From assembly GCA_951804985.1 (NCBI GenBank), contig OX638132.1, positions 17,899,529 through 17,963,528 on the forward strand: a stretch of DNA of 64,000 bases, written 5' to 3'. The position numbers and the translations under genes were made by a program. Below the pieces are notes generated by a model. The model worked only from the letters and a program-made list of their open reading frames with translations. It did not search any database and was not told where the DNA came from. Positions within the stretch are counted from its first letter, which is position 1. Every line of letters starts with the position of its first letter. This document shows positions 11,168 to 22,712 of this stretch, piece after piece. The DNA comes from Dryomyza anilis (lineage: Eukaryota; Arthropoda; Insecta; Diptera; Dryomyzidae).

Positions 11168-11470
11168 TACCATCGGTGGATCGATTGGTTAATGCATTCG
11201 ACTACGAGCCAAAAAATCGCTGATGCGTTCGACTACCTGCCGAAAGGTCCCGGGTTCAATCCCAGCGACTGTAAAAAAATTTTTTTCATAGAAAACATTT
11301 TTCTATACGATGCTACCTCTCAGCAGTACTTGGCAAACCTACGAGAGTAAACATTGCCTGTGAAAAACGCTCACCCCGCCGTTCGGATTCGGCATTACAA
11401 TTTAGGTCACACCAATTTGTGTACAAATATAACACGTACAGAACTGTAGCACTAAACTATTATTATTATA
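11168..11470 (+). mobile_element. tRNA-derived SINE (copy b), variant head
   Basis: Body and (ATT)n tail match the other SINEs, but the tRNA-like head differs. After GACTACGAGCCAAAAA there is an extra near-repeat of the middle segment (GCTGATGCGTTCGACTACC) before the B-box region GGGTTCAATCC. SINE copy i (42483) shares this longer head, so the two define a subfamily. The tail almost touches the terminal hairpin of DINE copy 3. Confidence 0.8.
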
Positions 11471-11476
11471 TATTTT

Positions 11477-11642
11477 TATACCCTACACCTATGAGGTACA
11501 GGGTATATTAACTTTGTGCATATATTGTAACGCCCCTTAGGAGGCGTGTCCGGTATGGAAAAGTATATATATTCTTGATCAGCATCACTACCCGAGTCCG
11601 TTTAGCCATGTCCGTCTGTCTGTCTGTCTGTCTGTCTGTCTG

Positions 11643-11677
<35 letters not shown>

Positions 11678-12228
11678 AAAATGAGCCAAATCGGTCAACG
11701 GACACGCCCACCTCCCATACAAGTCACTTTTATATAACTCTTTAGTAACTAATAACTCGAAAAGTATTCAAGATATAGGTATAAAATTTAAAACGTATTG
11801 TTAGATTTCACCTAAAAATATGTGGTCCAAAAATGGGAGTGGTCCGCCCACTTTTTTTTTCATTATATCCCGGGTTTTCATAGTGAAAATTTGATCCGTA
11901 AATTATTAAAATCAAATCTATGAAATATTAGCCTTTCAAAATTTTAAATATAGACGTTGTCCGCCCAATTATATGTTTCTATTTTTTTTATTAGTTTTTT
12001 ATACTTTTATATCAATTTTTTAAATTATGGGGATATATGACGTAAATTTCGGATATGTGAATAATATTCTGAGGGTGGGGAGGTTCAGCATAATTGAAAA
12101 CTTTAAAGTTAAAGAATGCAATTAAATATCCCACATTAATATCCTCATCAAAGGTGTTCGGTATTCCATAGTCGGGCCCGACCGACTATAAAAGTCCGCC
12201 CCATGTGACCTAACTTTCCCAACTCGTT
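11477..12228 (-). mobile_element. DINE-1/mini-me-like element (copy 3)
   Basis: In minus orientation: the terminal hairpin TTATACCCTACACC is at the left and CCCAACTCGTT closes the right. It carries a long (GTCT)n tract at about 11612-11672 with one interruption. Short TDRQ-repeat open frames come from this microsatellite and are not genes. Confidence 0.87.
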
Positions 12229-13023
12229 TAATATTATAAAGAATTTTGCGGGAAAAATTTTGTCTCGGGAAAATACTGTCTCTGGGAATAAACATCTCGG
12301 GAACAATTTTTCCTGAAAGAATTATGCGGATAAGTAATGTCTCGGTGAAGAGTTTTATAGGGGAACAATGAAATCATGAAAAAAAAAAAATTGGGAAAAC
12401 TATGTCTCGGAACAAATTTTATTGCATAAGAATTATCTCGGTGAAATATTGACTTAGAGAGAAATTTTGAGCGGAAGAATTGTGCCAAGACACATAGGAG
12501 AAAATCGACAAAAAGACGCGCATTGCCCTCATAAAGTTACTAACGGGATTTTTTTCTTTGCTTTTTATATTGTAGATAAGTTGAGGGATAAAACTTAGTT
12601 TTCTTTATGTAAATTACTATTACCATTTCCATTCTGTGGCCTTCGAAATATAAAAGTGTTTTTTAGGAAAAAAATCAAAAATTTAAAACAATGAATTAGA
12701 TGTTGTCGAAAAATGTGTATAAACGATTTATTTCTAATTAAATTAAAACCAAATTTATACTACGTAAGAAGAACATCCATATCTACATAATAGTATATTA
12801 CATATTAATAAAATAAATCCATTTCGATAGATATGCGAATTTGTATATATGGTTTTTTGTATTATTATAAAATAAACAATTTTTTTCTTCAGTGGAATGC
12901 AACTTTTATAAGTCACGTCAAGTAATATAATTTTTTTTTTGTGAATTACTGGATACTTTTTGAAAACAATTGTAACAAACTTTGCTGCTTCTAACTGCAT
13001 CTAATTGTGGTATAAAATATACA
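12229..13023. repeat. Helitron-like degenerate repeats, then AT-rich DNA
   Basis: About 12238-12490 is made of degenerate units around GTCTCGG, GGGAAAA and AGAATT, like the minisatellite flank of the Helitrons in this window. No Helitron end is visible. From 12490 to 13023 I see only AT-rich non-coding DNA. Confidence 0.45.
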
Positions 13024-13334
13024 TAATAATAATAATAGTTTGGCACTACAGTCCTATAAGAACTTAGGTCCAGCTCTCTCACCTGTGCTGTGAGCTGTGC
13101 GTGTTATATTTGTACTCAAAGTGGTGGGACCTACAGTTTATTGCCGAATCCGAATGGCGGGTGAGAGCTTTTTATGGGCAATGTTTTACTCTCGTAGGTT
13201 TGCCATTTACTGCCGAGAGGTAGCGCGGCATAGAAAAATGTTTCTATGGAAAGACGTTGTTAGCCCCAGTCCAGGCTTGAACGAGGGACCTTTCGGCTCG
13301 CAGTCCAACTCACTAACCACTGAGCTACCTCGGC
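13024..13334 (-). mobile_element. tRNA-derived SINE (copy c)
   Basis: In minus orientation: (ATA)n tail at the left, head ending GAGCTACCTCGGCT at the right. Body positions match the other copies. The 80-residue open frame inside (13097-13339) is an accident of the SINE sequence. Confidence 0.87.
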
Positions 13335-14154
13335 TATAAAATATACTTATGGGACATTATTCCGGAAATGAGACATCCGTAACTCAGTTTTTCATCAAAT
13401 TAAGTACCCCGTGTTATTTGTTACTGAATTAAAAGTGATATAAGTCGAAAATGTAAAGTTTTAACATTTTATTTACAAATTTGATATAATAAATCTATAA
13501 AGAAATTTGGATCCATAATTAAAAAAAAAAAAAAATAAAAATTAATTTCACACATTTATTAGAAATGGTCATACGAAATTTTGAATAAAATTTAAAGTAC
13601 TTACAAAAAGTCCTTATGTTAAAAACTTTATCATTGATACAAAGTTGCTTATGTGGAAGACAACCCCTACAAAATTCAAGCAGTGTATTTAGAAATAATA
13701 GCGCTAATTTTGAAAAAAATTGAGCCTAATCAAAATTTGAGTTTTCTCCGAAATTCAACTGATTTAGACAAACATGATAAAAAGTCGAATAAAATACTAC
13801 GTTATATTCTATAGATAATAGATACCACTTATAACAATTTTAAGACTTTATCGGCCTAAATTGTAGCCTTCGAAATTACCTCAAGAGGAAAAGTGTGTCT
13901 TTTTTAAAGTATCACAATATTTTTAAATTTTCGAATTTCGAAAAAAAGTCGACTTATATTTTTTTTATATATATTCAAAGCTATTGACCAAGTTTTATTA
14001 AAATCAAAGAGCAAAAATTATTTAATTTCTACGCATCATAAATATTTTACAAAATATTGAACAAAGATACTTTTGAAAGTACGCTATATCTCAGCCCTAA
14101 TGAAATCGATTTCAACTGAACTTTGAAATTGGACGTTACTCATCTTACTTAATA
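13335..14154. other. Non-coding gap
   Basis: AT-rich, with no gene or recognised repeat. The part next to the minisatellite (about 14075-14150) may belong to the following Helitron, but its 5' end could not be identified. Confidence 0.45.
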
Positions 14155-14471
14155 TCACCACACCTAAACTCACCACACTAAAACTCACCGCACTAAAACT
14201 CACCGCACTAAAACTCACCACACTAAAACTCACCACACTAAAGCTCACCACACTAAAACTCACCACACTAAAACTCACCACACTAAATTCTTTACACTAA
14301 AACTAACCACACTAAAACTCACCACACTAAAACTCACCACACTAAAACTCACCACACTAAAACTAACCACACTAAAACTTCTATTGGAAAAACACTACGC
14401 GGAAGAATTGTAAGGGAAGAATTCTACCGGGAAGAATTTTACGGGCACGAGTCGTGCACGGGTCTAGCTAG
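14155..14471 (+). mobile_element. Helitron 3' part with minisatellite
   Basis: A 14-15-bp minisatellite (ACTCACCACACTAAA, roughly 15 units) is followed by GGAAGAATT-type repeats and a Helitron-like terminus: the palindrome GCACGAGTCGTGC, then about 10 bases, then CTAG at 14468-14471, followed by T. A short hairpin before a CTRR end, with insertion next to T, is the known Helitron 3' signature. Confidence 0.72.
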
Positions 14472-14505
14472 TTATTTTATAAAATTTTGACAAACAAAAT
14501 TTCTA

Positions 14506-15089
14506 ACCAGTTGGGAAGGTTAGATCACATGGGAAATTTTAAAGTAGGTGTAATTATGATAGTTAGGATTATAAAAATTATAGTCGGTCGACTATAAATA
14601 CCTTACACATATGTGTGGTTACCACTCAAAGTGGTATATAGGTCACCAGGGTATACGAATCCTGAGAATAACAACAAACTTTCAATCGCTGAAGAATTTC
14701 CATTCATTTGATACCCATATTTACAAATGGGTAGGTGTACCGAATTTCGATTTTTTTTTGTGAACCACACGTCTTTTCTCCGGAAAACTTTATTATCATG
14801 TATTTGAGCATGATGTCAATATATATTTGACCAAAAAAGTTTACCTAAGCACGTATATAGTAAAAGTGATTTGTAGATGTAAATTGTATATGAGATATTT
14901 GAATATAAATGGTCAGATCATAGGTCACAATTGACCGCACATACAACATAGGTATATTTGTAATCTAAATTATGAGTTTCATTCATCTAACTCTTCAATT
15001 TTTTAACTAGTAGGGATTTCAACATACTGGGTGTTACAAACGGCGTACCAAACCGAATATACCCTTTCACTCTTAGTGTACGGTATAAT
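14506..15089 (+). mobile_element. Diverged DINE-like element (copy 4)
   Basis: The 5' motif (CCAGTTGGGAAGGTTAG, then TATAGTCGGTCGACTATA) and the 3' hairpin (ATACCCTTTCACTC, then GGTATAA) are recognisable but differ from other copies, and the (GACA)n part is missing. It represents another, older subfamily. It starts 35 bp after a Helitron end. Confidence 0.65.
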
Positions 15090-15238
15090 TAGGCTTGACA
15101 AATAAATGAAATATTGCGTTTAAAGTTTTGTTTTAAGTATTTTTATAATGTACTATTTTTTTATTCTAAGTAGTTGATGTGATCGGATTAAATGAGTGAT
15201 TGCAATTTTCATAAAAACGAAAAGTAATAGGAAAAAAA

Positions 15239-16057
15239 ACGAGTTGGGAAAGTTAGGTCACATGGGTAAGTTCGGTCACATGGGGCGGATTTTTATAGTC
15301 GGTCGGGCCCGACTATGGAATACCCTACACCTTTAGTGGGGATATTAATTTGGGATATTTATTTGCATACCTTAATTTTAAAGTTTTTTATTATGCTGAA
15401 CCTCCTCACCCTCAGAATATTATTCATATATCAGAAATTTACGTCTTATATCCCCATAAATTAAAAAATTTATATAAAAGTATAAACAACTGAAAAAAAA
15501 AATTGAAAAATATAATTGGGCGGACCACGCCTATATTTAAAATTTTGAAAGGCTAATATTTCATAGATTTGATTTAAATAATTTACGGATCAAAATTCCA
15601 CTATGAAAACCCGGGAAATAATGAAAAAAAAAGTGGGCGGATGACGCCCATTTTTGGACCACATATTTTTAGGTGAATTCTAACAATACGGTTTAAATTT
15701 TATAACTATACCTTGAATACTTTTCGAGTTATTAGTTCCGAAATGTTATATAAACGTGACTTGTATGGGAGGTGGGCGTGTCCGTTGACCGATTTGGCTC
15801 ATTTTCAAACTCATTTCCTACTTTTGCCTAAAATATATTGAGTCGAAATTTCATCGCATTCTGATCAGTATTTCTCAAGTTATTTTGTATTCGGGCAGCA
15901 AGACAGCAAGACAGACAGACGGACATGGCTAAACGGACACGGGTAGTGATGCTGATCAAGAATATGTATACTTTTCCATACCGGACACGCCTCCTAAGGG
16001 GCGTTACAATATATGCACAAAGTTAATATACCCTGTACCTCATAGGTGTAGGGTATA
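15239..16057 (+). mobile_element. DINE-1/mini-me-like element (copy 5), near full length
   Basis: It starts ACGAGTTGGGAAAG and ends GGTGTAGGGTATAA, with a short GACA tract at about 15905-15920. It is very like copy 2 and the reverse copy at 20.2-21.0 kb, implying fairly recent spread of this subfamily. Confidence 0.87.
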
Positions 16058-16429
16058 ATGAGAACTATGTTGAAATTAACATTGAATTATATAAATTTTG
16101 TGTATAATATGTCCATAGTAAATATCGGGGTAATAACTCATCAATTACAGAGGGTATTTGGTTCATCGAGTCAATCATTTTATGACTCAAAAAAATAAGT
16201 AAATATGAAATAAACAAGGGTTTATTCTGCGCCCAGTTTAAGATACAGGGTGTGTAAGAAATGCCTGTTACTGACATAACCAAGCCAAGAAAATTGGCTA
16301 CAAGGTATAATCTGTTTATAAATGAATATCATTTTTTCACACATGTTTTCGATAATTAAATTACCTTTCCAATGGTATAACTCACCTCGAACCACATGAT
16401 TTCTTCATTTTTTTTTTAAATGTATGTAA

Positions 16430-16645
16430 TTTTAAAATTTACAAAAAAAATACAAATTTTGACTTTGTCATTGATTTTCTCAAAATTTCGAGACAGATAA
16501 CCCCATTTTATATAATTTATAATGTTAGTGCTGGTAAAAAATGCTGCTGAAATAATTAAATAGTGGTGGGTCATGTGATTTCCTTCGAGATTTTGAGAAA
16601 ATCAATGACAAAGTCAACATTTGTATTTTTATGTTCGTAAATTTA
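16430..16645. mobile_element. Palindromic MITE-like repeat
   Basis: Long arms are almost perfectly inverted: GACTTTGTCATTGATTTTCT in the left arm (from about 16470) and its complement in the right arm (to about 16610). Outer parts pair as AAATTTAC and GTAAATTT. The loop is about 90 nt. Outer ends and target duplication are unclear. Confidence 0.6.
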
Positions 16646-16780
16646 TTGAACGCAATCAGTCGGTTATAAATATTAATGGAATATGCAATTTAAATAAAAA
16701 TAATAAAATTTTTAATTGTTTCGTTTAAATAAGTTTTTGAGTGTTTTTAATATATTATAATTAAACGATAGTGGTGGGTA

Positions 16781-17140
16781 TACAGAATAAATAATCGACG
16801 TAAATATAGCAACCGATATTAATTGCATTCATTAATCAATCCAACAATTAAATTCACTAATTAAATAAAAACATTTGCTATTCTTCGTTAAATCAACAAC
16901 TTCGTTCGCTAATATAAATATTTGAACGTCAATGCAACAAATAATTTAGTTGGCGAAGTTTTAGCAAAAATAATAGCTGAAACTGCGCCGACTAATTAAT
17001 TTGCTGCATTGACGTAGAAATTTTCATATTTGCATATTTAACAAAGAATAGCAAATGTTTTCATTAAATCATTGCAGATTTGATTAATGAATGCAATTAA
17101 TATCGGTTGCTATATATACGTCAATTATCTTTTTTCTGTG
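16781..17140. mobile_element. Palindromic MITE with ACAGAA ends
   Basis: The left end (ACAGAATAAATAAT, then ATAGCAACCGATATTAATTG) is inverted at the right end, which closes TTTTTTCTGTG. Inner arms also pair (ACATTTGCTATTCTT and its complement), so most of the 360 bp is one hairpin. TA flanks both sides. Confidence 0.7.
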
Positions 17141-17343
17141 TAGAGAGTCTGAAATAAATATGAAAATAACAAACAGCGGTAAAATATTTTATTTCCAAAA
17201 AAATAATAAAACGGTCTTAGAATTACAAAAGGGAAAACGAAAAATTAAAATAAATATAAGAACTGATTAACTGAAATTAAATAAAGTACCTCAAAAAGTG
17301 CAAATAAAAACGTGAATATGGATGCTTTAAAAGCCTTTTACAG

Positions 17344-17558
17344 GCCAGAATTTGGTTAATAATGGTAATGGAGCTGGTGTTATTGCTCCTGCTGTATCTG
17401 CTTCTGCTGCTTATGATGAGGGAGGCGGTTGTTGTATGCATCTGATGCAAATGCTACTAGTTCTGCAAACATCTAGTAAACCTTTGCAATGTAATGGTTG
17501 TGGAGTAGTTGCTGGTTATTTTGCATTTTGCTGTTGGTGGCCGACTAGCGCTTATTAG
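17344..17558 (+). other. Possible exon-like segment (weak)
   Basis: CTTTTACAG ends at 17343 and could be a splice acceptor. Read with one base from an earlier exon, the following 71 codons are open, with many GCT and GGT codons and Cys-rich stretches (CCMHLMQM, CNGCG), and stop at 17558. Read in phase 0 it instead gives a leucine-rich, membrane-like stretch that stops near codon 33. The sequence is not a repeat seen elsewhere here. CAG/CTG-type trinucleotide runs could produce both patterns by chance, and I recognise no protein. Confidence 0.18.
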
Positions 17559-18380
17559 GTCGAGTGTCTGATGCGGCTGCTGCCTAACAACAACGTTGTA
17601 TTTTCGCTGCTGTTTGGCTCTAGGTTTTGTTCTTTTATGTTCTATTTTGCTTAGGTTTTGTTTTGTGTTTTCAGGTTGAAAGATTGTGCAGTTAGTTTTG
17701 GCAGCTGGCTCTTGAAGTAATAGCTACATGAGGAGCACCAACAAAATATAGAAAAACAAGAACAAGAACAAAAAAAAGTACATTAGCCTCTAGCAGCTAA
17801 AGAATTTAGTAGTTTTTTATAATATTTTTTTTTATATTTTTGTCGAATTTAGCGCACTGCTTTTTTGCCACGTTAAATTTGCAAATTTTGTGTCGATTTT
17901 TTTTGCTGCGTTAAATGCGCAATAAATAAGGCTGCCAAAGCTTAAATTAAAGGAGCCACTTTTAAAATGCACTATTATGCGAGAAATTGAATAATTTTAT
18001 GCAAATATACGTAAGTGGGTTATCCTTGAACTGCGCCGCGTTGGCAGTTAGCAATAGTTGAGCTTTATTCACGCAAAAAAATGAAATAAATCATCTGAAC
18101 ATCAAATTAGAGGGAATTAACTTACATTTTATAAAATAATCAGATAGTAAATTTATGTCTTTTTTGAGTAGATTTTTTTCCTATTTAACGAATTTTATTT
18201 TATGATTTCATTACATTTGAAGTATAATTAGTATTATACCATCTTTGTAAGCATTATCACCACCATAATTATCATAATTTTATGCTTTGATTTAATATAC
18301 AAATAATAAAAATATGAAATATGGAATAATAGTGGAAAATTTAATTCCTAATATTATAACTCAATGTACATAAAGCCTTT
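17559..18380. other. Unique-looking non-coding DNA
   Basis: About 17560-17760 has mixed composition (CTGCTGCC, ACAACAACG, TTTTGTTTTG words) and does not recur in the window. It then becomes AT-rich. No gene was found. Confidence 0.4.
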
Positions 18381-18593
18381 CGAATATCCAGTTCTAATTA
18401 AACTACTCAATAAAACGACAAAAATGCCTTCCTATGGACATCCCATATATCATTTCTATTTAAATCATGGGTTATGATTGTTATAGGCCTGCATAAGCAG
18501 TTTTTTATTTCAATTACATAACATTTTTAAGAAAATTACTTACAAAAATTTTAGCCCCAAAAATGTTAGCCTCTTTTTTGATTTAAAAAAAAT

Positions 18594-18655
18594 ACGAGTT
18601 GGGAAAGTTAGGTCACATGGGACGGACTTTTACCCGACTATGGAATACCCTACAC
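18594..18655 (+). mobile_element. DINE copy 7, 5' part (host of a hAT insertion)
   Basis: It runs from ACGAGTTGGGAAAG to AATACCCTACAC and then stops at the left end of a hAT element. The rest of this DINE resumes at 22007 after the hAT right end. The last 8 bases, CCCTACAC, are the hAT target duplication. A second copy (about 19848-19909) comes from the tandem duplication. Confidence 0.82.
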
Positions 18656-18899
18656 CAGGCATGTCTAATAAAAATAAAAGGACTAATAAAAATAAAAGGA
18701 GAGAAAAATAATTAAAACTTAAAAATCTTAAACCCTGGACCCTATTTAACAAAACCATTTTCGGAATTAGATCCAGTATCAAATAAAGCCGCAATCAGAC
18801 TTTGGACTTTTATTAAAAAAAACGACAAGTTTTTAACCAAGAAACTTGCTTTGCACAAACTGGAATTGGAATCATTTTAATTTTTTTTATAGTAAGTAA

Positions 18900-19037
18900 T
18901 TATACCCTACACCTATGAGGTACAGGGTATATTAACTTTGTGCATATATTGTAACGCCCCTTAGGGGGCGTGTCCGGTATGGAAAAGTATATATATTCTT
19001 GATCAGCATCACTACCCGAGTCCGTTTAGCCATGTCC

Positions 19038-19100
<63 letters not shown>

Positions 19101-19634
19101 CGTCTTGCTGTCTTGCTGTTCGAATATAGAATAACTTGAGAAATACTGATCAGAATGCAATGAAATTTCGTCTCAATATATTGTAGCCAAAAGTAGGAAC
19201 TGGGTTTGAAAATGAGCCAAATCGGTCAACGGACACGCCCACCTCCCATACAAGTCACTTTTATATATCTCTTTAGGAACTAATAACTCGAAAAGTATTC
19301 AAGATATAGGTATAAAATTTAAAAAGTATTGTTATAATTCACCTAAAAATTTGTGGACCAAAAATGGGCGTGATCCGCCCACATTTTTTTTTCATTATAT
19401 CCCGGATTTTCATAGTGGAAATTTGATCTGTTAATTATAAAAATCAAATCTATGAAATATTAGCCTTACAAAATTTTAAATATAGGCGTGGTCCGCCCAA
19501 TTATATTTTTCTAATTTTTTTTTTTAGTTTTTTATACTTTTATATCATTTTTTTCAATTTATGGGGATATAAGACGTAAATTTCTGATATGTGAATAATA
19601 TTCTGAGGGTGGGGAGGTTCAGCATAATTAAAAA
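18900..19634 (-). mobile_element. Reverse DINE copy truncated by the tandem duplication
   Basis: It starts with the terminal hairpin TTATACCCTACACC and carries a long (GTCT)n tract at about 19037-19090. It stops abruptly at the duplication junction, before the DINE 5' end. The complete version is the next unit's copy at 20154-21007. Confidence 0.85.
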
Positions 19635-20293
19635 CGAATATCCAGTTCTAATTAAACTACTCAATAAAACGACAAAAATGCCTTCCTATGGACATCCCAT
19701 ATATCATTTCTATTTAAATCATGGGTTATGATTGTTATAGGCCTGCATAAGCAGTTTTTTATTTCAATTACATAACATTTTTAAGAAAATTACTTACAAA
19801 AATTTTAGCCCCAAAAATGTTAGCCTCTTTTTTGATTTAAAAAAAATACGAGTTGGGAAAGTTAGGTCACATGGGACGGACTTTTACCCGACTATGGAAT
19901 ACCCTACACCAGGCATGTCTAATAAAAATAAAAGGACTAATAAAAATAAAAGGAGAGAAAAATAATTAAAACTTAAAAATCTTAAACCCTGGACCCTATT
20001 TAACAAAACCATTTTCGGAATTAGATCCAGTATCAAATAAAGCCGCAATCAGACTTTGGACTTTTATTAAAAAAAACGACAAGTTTTTAACCAAGAAACT
20101 TGCTTTGCACAAACTGGAATTGGAATCATTTTAATTTTTTTTATAGTAAGTAATTATACCCTACACCTATGAGGTACAGGGTATATTAACTTTGTGCATA
20201 TATTGTAACGCCCCTTAGGGGGCGTGTCCGGTATGGAAAAGTATATATATTCTTGATCAGCATCACTACCCGAGTCCGTTTAGCCATGTCCGT

Positions 20294-20330
<37 letters not shown>

Positions 20331-20865
20331 CGTCTTGCTGTCTTGCTGTTCGAATATAGAATAACTTGAGAAATACTGATCAGAATGCAATGAAATTTCG
20401 TCTCAATATATTGTAGCCAAAAGTAGGAACTGGGTTTGAAAATGAGCCAAATCGGTCAACGGACACGCCCACCTCCCATACAAGTCACTTTTATATATCT
20501 CTTTAGGAACTAATAACTCGAAAAGTATTCAAGATATAGGTATAAAATTTAAAAAGTATTGTTATAATTCACCTAAAAATTTGTGGACCAAAAATGGGCG
20601 TGATCCGCCCACATTTTTTTTTCATTATATCCCGGATTTTCATAGTGGAAATTTGATCTGTTAATTATAAAAATCAAATCTATGAAATATTAGCCTTACA
20701 AAATTTTAAATATAGGCGTGGTCCGCCCAATTATATTTTTCTAATTTTTTTTTTTAGTTTTTTATACTTTTATATCATTTTTTTCAATTTATGGGGATAT
20801 AAGACGTAAATTTCTGATATGTGAATAATATTCTGAGGGTGGGGAGGTTCAGCATAATTAAAAAC
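19635..20865. repeat. Tandem duplication, second unit
   Basis: This is the second direct unit, 24 bp shorter in the GTCT tract. From 20866 on the sequence continues into the rest of the reverse DINE, which shows the original, uninterrupted order. Confidence 0.9.
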
Positions 20866-21007
20866 TTTAAAATTAAGGTATGAAAATAAATATCCCACAT
20901 TAATATCCCCACCAAAGGTAGGGTATTCCATAGTCGGGCCCGACCGACTATAAAAATCCGCCATATGTGACCGAACTTACCCATGTGACCTAACTTTCCC
21001 AACTCGT
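20154..21007 (-). mobile_element. DINE-1/mini-me-like element (copy 6), complete, reverse
   Basis: It has the terminal hairpin at the left, a (GTCT)n tract at about 20290-20320, and the 5' start CCCAACTCGT at the right. It is nested in the hAT element, which is nested in DINE copy 7, so two waves of DINE insertion bracket one hAT insertion. Overlapping short frames here are not genes. Confidence 0.88.
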
Positions 21008-21900
21008 TTTTTTTGTATTAAAGACATTCCACACCAAAACTACCAGAGTTCAACACTCACCTTCTCCAAAGATACAAAGTTTCAAAAAATGAATCAATAA
21101 TCACTTTTTGTAGAAAAAAAAACTCTTGACCGTAGAATGCAGCAAACCTCGCTTTAAGAAAATAAAATCAACTTCGTCATAAGTCCTAATTCTGAACATC
21201 TAATCAATGGATCATAAAAAGGAAACCTTTTCAAATTTATTCAAATATAAAATTTATATACGGAATTTTAAAAAACAAACTTTTTCAATAGTTTAAGTAT
21301 TGTTTGTATCGAAAAATCTAAAAAAAAAATGGTTACCAGTCTGACATGTGATTTATGCCTTGAAGTTTTCTCGAACAAACTTGGATAACAAAAATCCAAT
21401 CTTGTTGCTAATTTTTAAAATTTTATAATTTTCGTAGAGTAAAATTGTATTGTAAGGATATTTAAGCATTGTCCATATCGATATCGCAATGCTTTTCAAA
21501 TAAATATCGATATATTTGAACTATTTGATGCAATATTAATCTAGAATCGTTTTCATTATCTTTTCGAAAAAAAACTGCGATATGTCGCTTTGAACTATTT
21601 TTGCAGTTTTAGTACGAATTGGACTTCGATATTGGTACAAGATCTAATTCGATATCGTATAATAAAAAATTGCAACTATTTTGGATGGTGTCTGATTTTT
21701 AAAAATGTCTCTAGTGTTATATATAGCTACTCCACTGCAAATACCACAGACAAAATATTTGGCAGGATCAAAGAAGTTCGGACATTTTTTCAATTATTTC
21801 AAACAGACAAAAATCGCACCATTTTTACAAAAAAATTTCGCCTGCCGCGCTTTTAACGAAGATCAATGGAAAATTTGATTAACATTATATTTTTTAACAA
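21008..21900. other. hAT interior; diverged relative of the 27-kb palindrome
   Basis: At about 21025-21080 the text ACATTCCACACCAAAACTACC, then CTCACCTTCT, resembles the left arm of the palindrome at 27004. Further on are TATCGATAT-type words and an 88-codon frame (21590-21856) with no recognisable motif. I take this as the old interior of the hAT element or its host DNA. Confidence 0.45.
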
Positions 21901-22006
21901 ATATAAAAAACGAACGATTTTTTTTCTTATGGTTCACAAATGCGACCCGCCTCATCATTTGAATTGCCAATGCGGCCCGTGAGGCCAACTGAGTTTCACA
22001 TGTCTG

Positions 22007-22712
22007 CCCTACACTTTGGTGTGAATATTAATGTGGGGAATTTAATTGTATACCTACCTTTTAAAGTTCTTAATTATGCTGCACCTTCTTACTTTCAGAA
22101 TATTATTTATATATTAAATTTCAGACAACGTATATCCCAATAATTTAAAGAATTTTATGTAAAAGTAAAAAAAAAACAAAAAACGTTGAAACATGTAGAA
22201 AAATAAATGTAGGCAGATCACGCCCACTTTTAGAACATATATAAAAATTTTAGGCTAATATTTCTTAATTTTTTTTTAATAATTTGCGAATAAAATGTCC
22301 ACTATGAAAAAGAGAGAAGTAATAAGAAAATAAAATGTGGGCGTATCACGCCCATTTTTAAATCACATATTTTAAGATGAATTACAACAATACCTTTTAA
22401 ATTTTATAAGTATATCTTGAATACTTTTTGAGTTATTGGTTCGTAAAGAGTTATATAAATGTGACTTGTATGGGAGGTGGGCGTGTCCGTAGATAAATTT
22501 GGCTCATTTACATTGACAAAACTAACTTTTGGCTAAAAAGTATAGAAACGAAAATTCATTGCATTCCAAGCATTATTTCTCAAAATATCGTGTATACGGA
22601 CAGCAAGACAGCAAGACATATACTTTTATATACCGGACACGCCTCCTAAGGGGCGTTACAATATATGCACAAAGTTAATATACCATGTACCCTGTCATAG
22701 GTGTAGGGTATA
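22007..22712 (+). mobile_element. DINE copy 7, 3' part
   Basis: It resumes at CCCTACACTTTGGTG right after the hAT end and runs to GGTGTAGGGTATAA. It has the TTTGGTGTGAAT subfamily text of copy 1. The microsatellite and core are partly deleted: AGCAAGACATATAC joins directly, lacking the ACGGACATGG segment. Confidence 0.83.

Larger units (their letters stand above)
18381..19634. repeat. Tandem duplication, first unit
   Basis: This 1254-bp unit recurs directly at 19635-20865. The two differ, as far as I can see, only in the (GTCT)n tract, where the first has six more repeats (24 bp). Each unit holds flanking DNA, the 5' end of a DINE, the left end of a hAT element and most of a reverse DINE. 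The junction has no obvious homology. Such near identity means a very recent duplication or an assembly error. Confidence 0.9.
19910..22006. mobile_element. Non-autonomous hAT element inside a DINE
   Basis: The left end CAGGCATGTC (19910; a duplicated extra copy at 18656) and right end ending ACATGTCTG (22006) form short inverted ends of CAG...CTG type. The host DINE motif CCCTACAC stands at both sides (19902-19909 and 22007-22014), a perfect 8-bp duplication as for hAT. Near the right end is GCGGCCCG-rich DNA. It holds the reverse DINE 20154-21007; without it the element is about 1.2 kb. No transposase is seen. Confidence 0.78.

Noticed and set aside
11508..11711. TDRQ-repeat protein
   Set aside because: It is the translation of the (GTCT)n microsatellite of a DINE.
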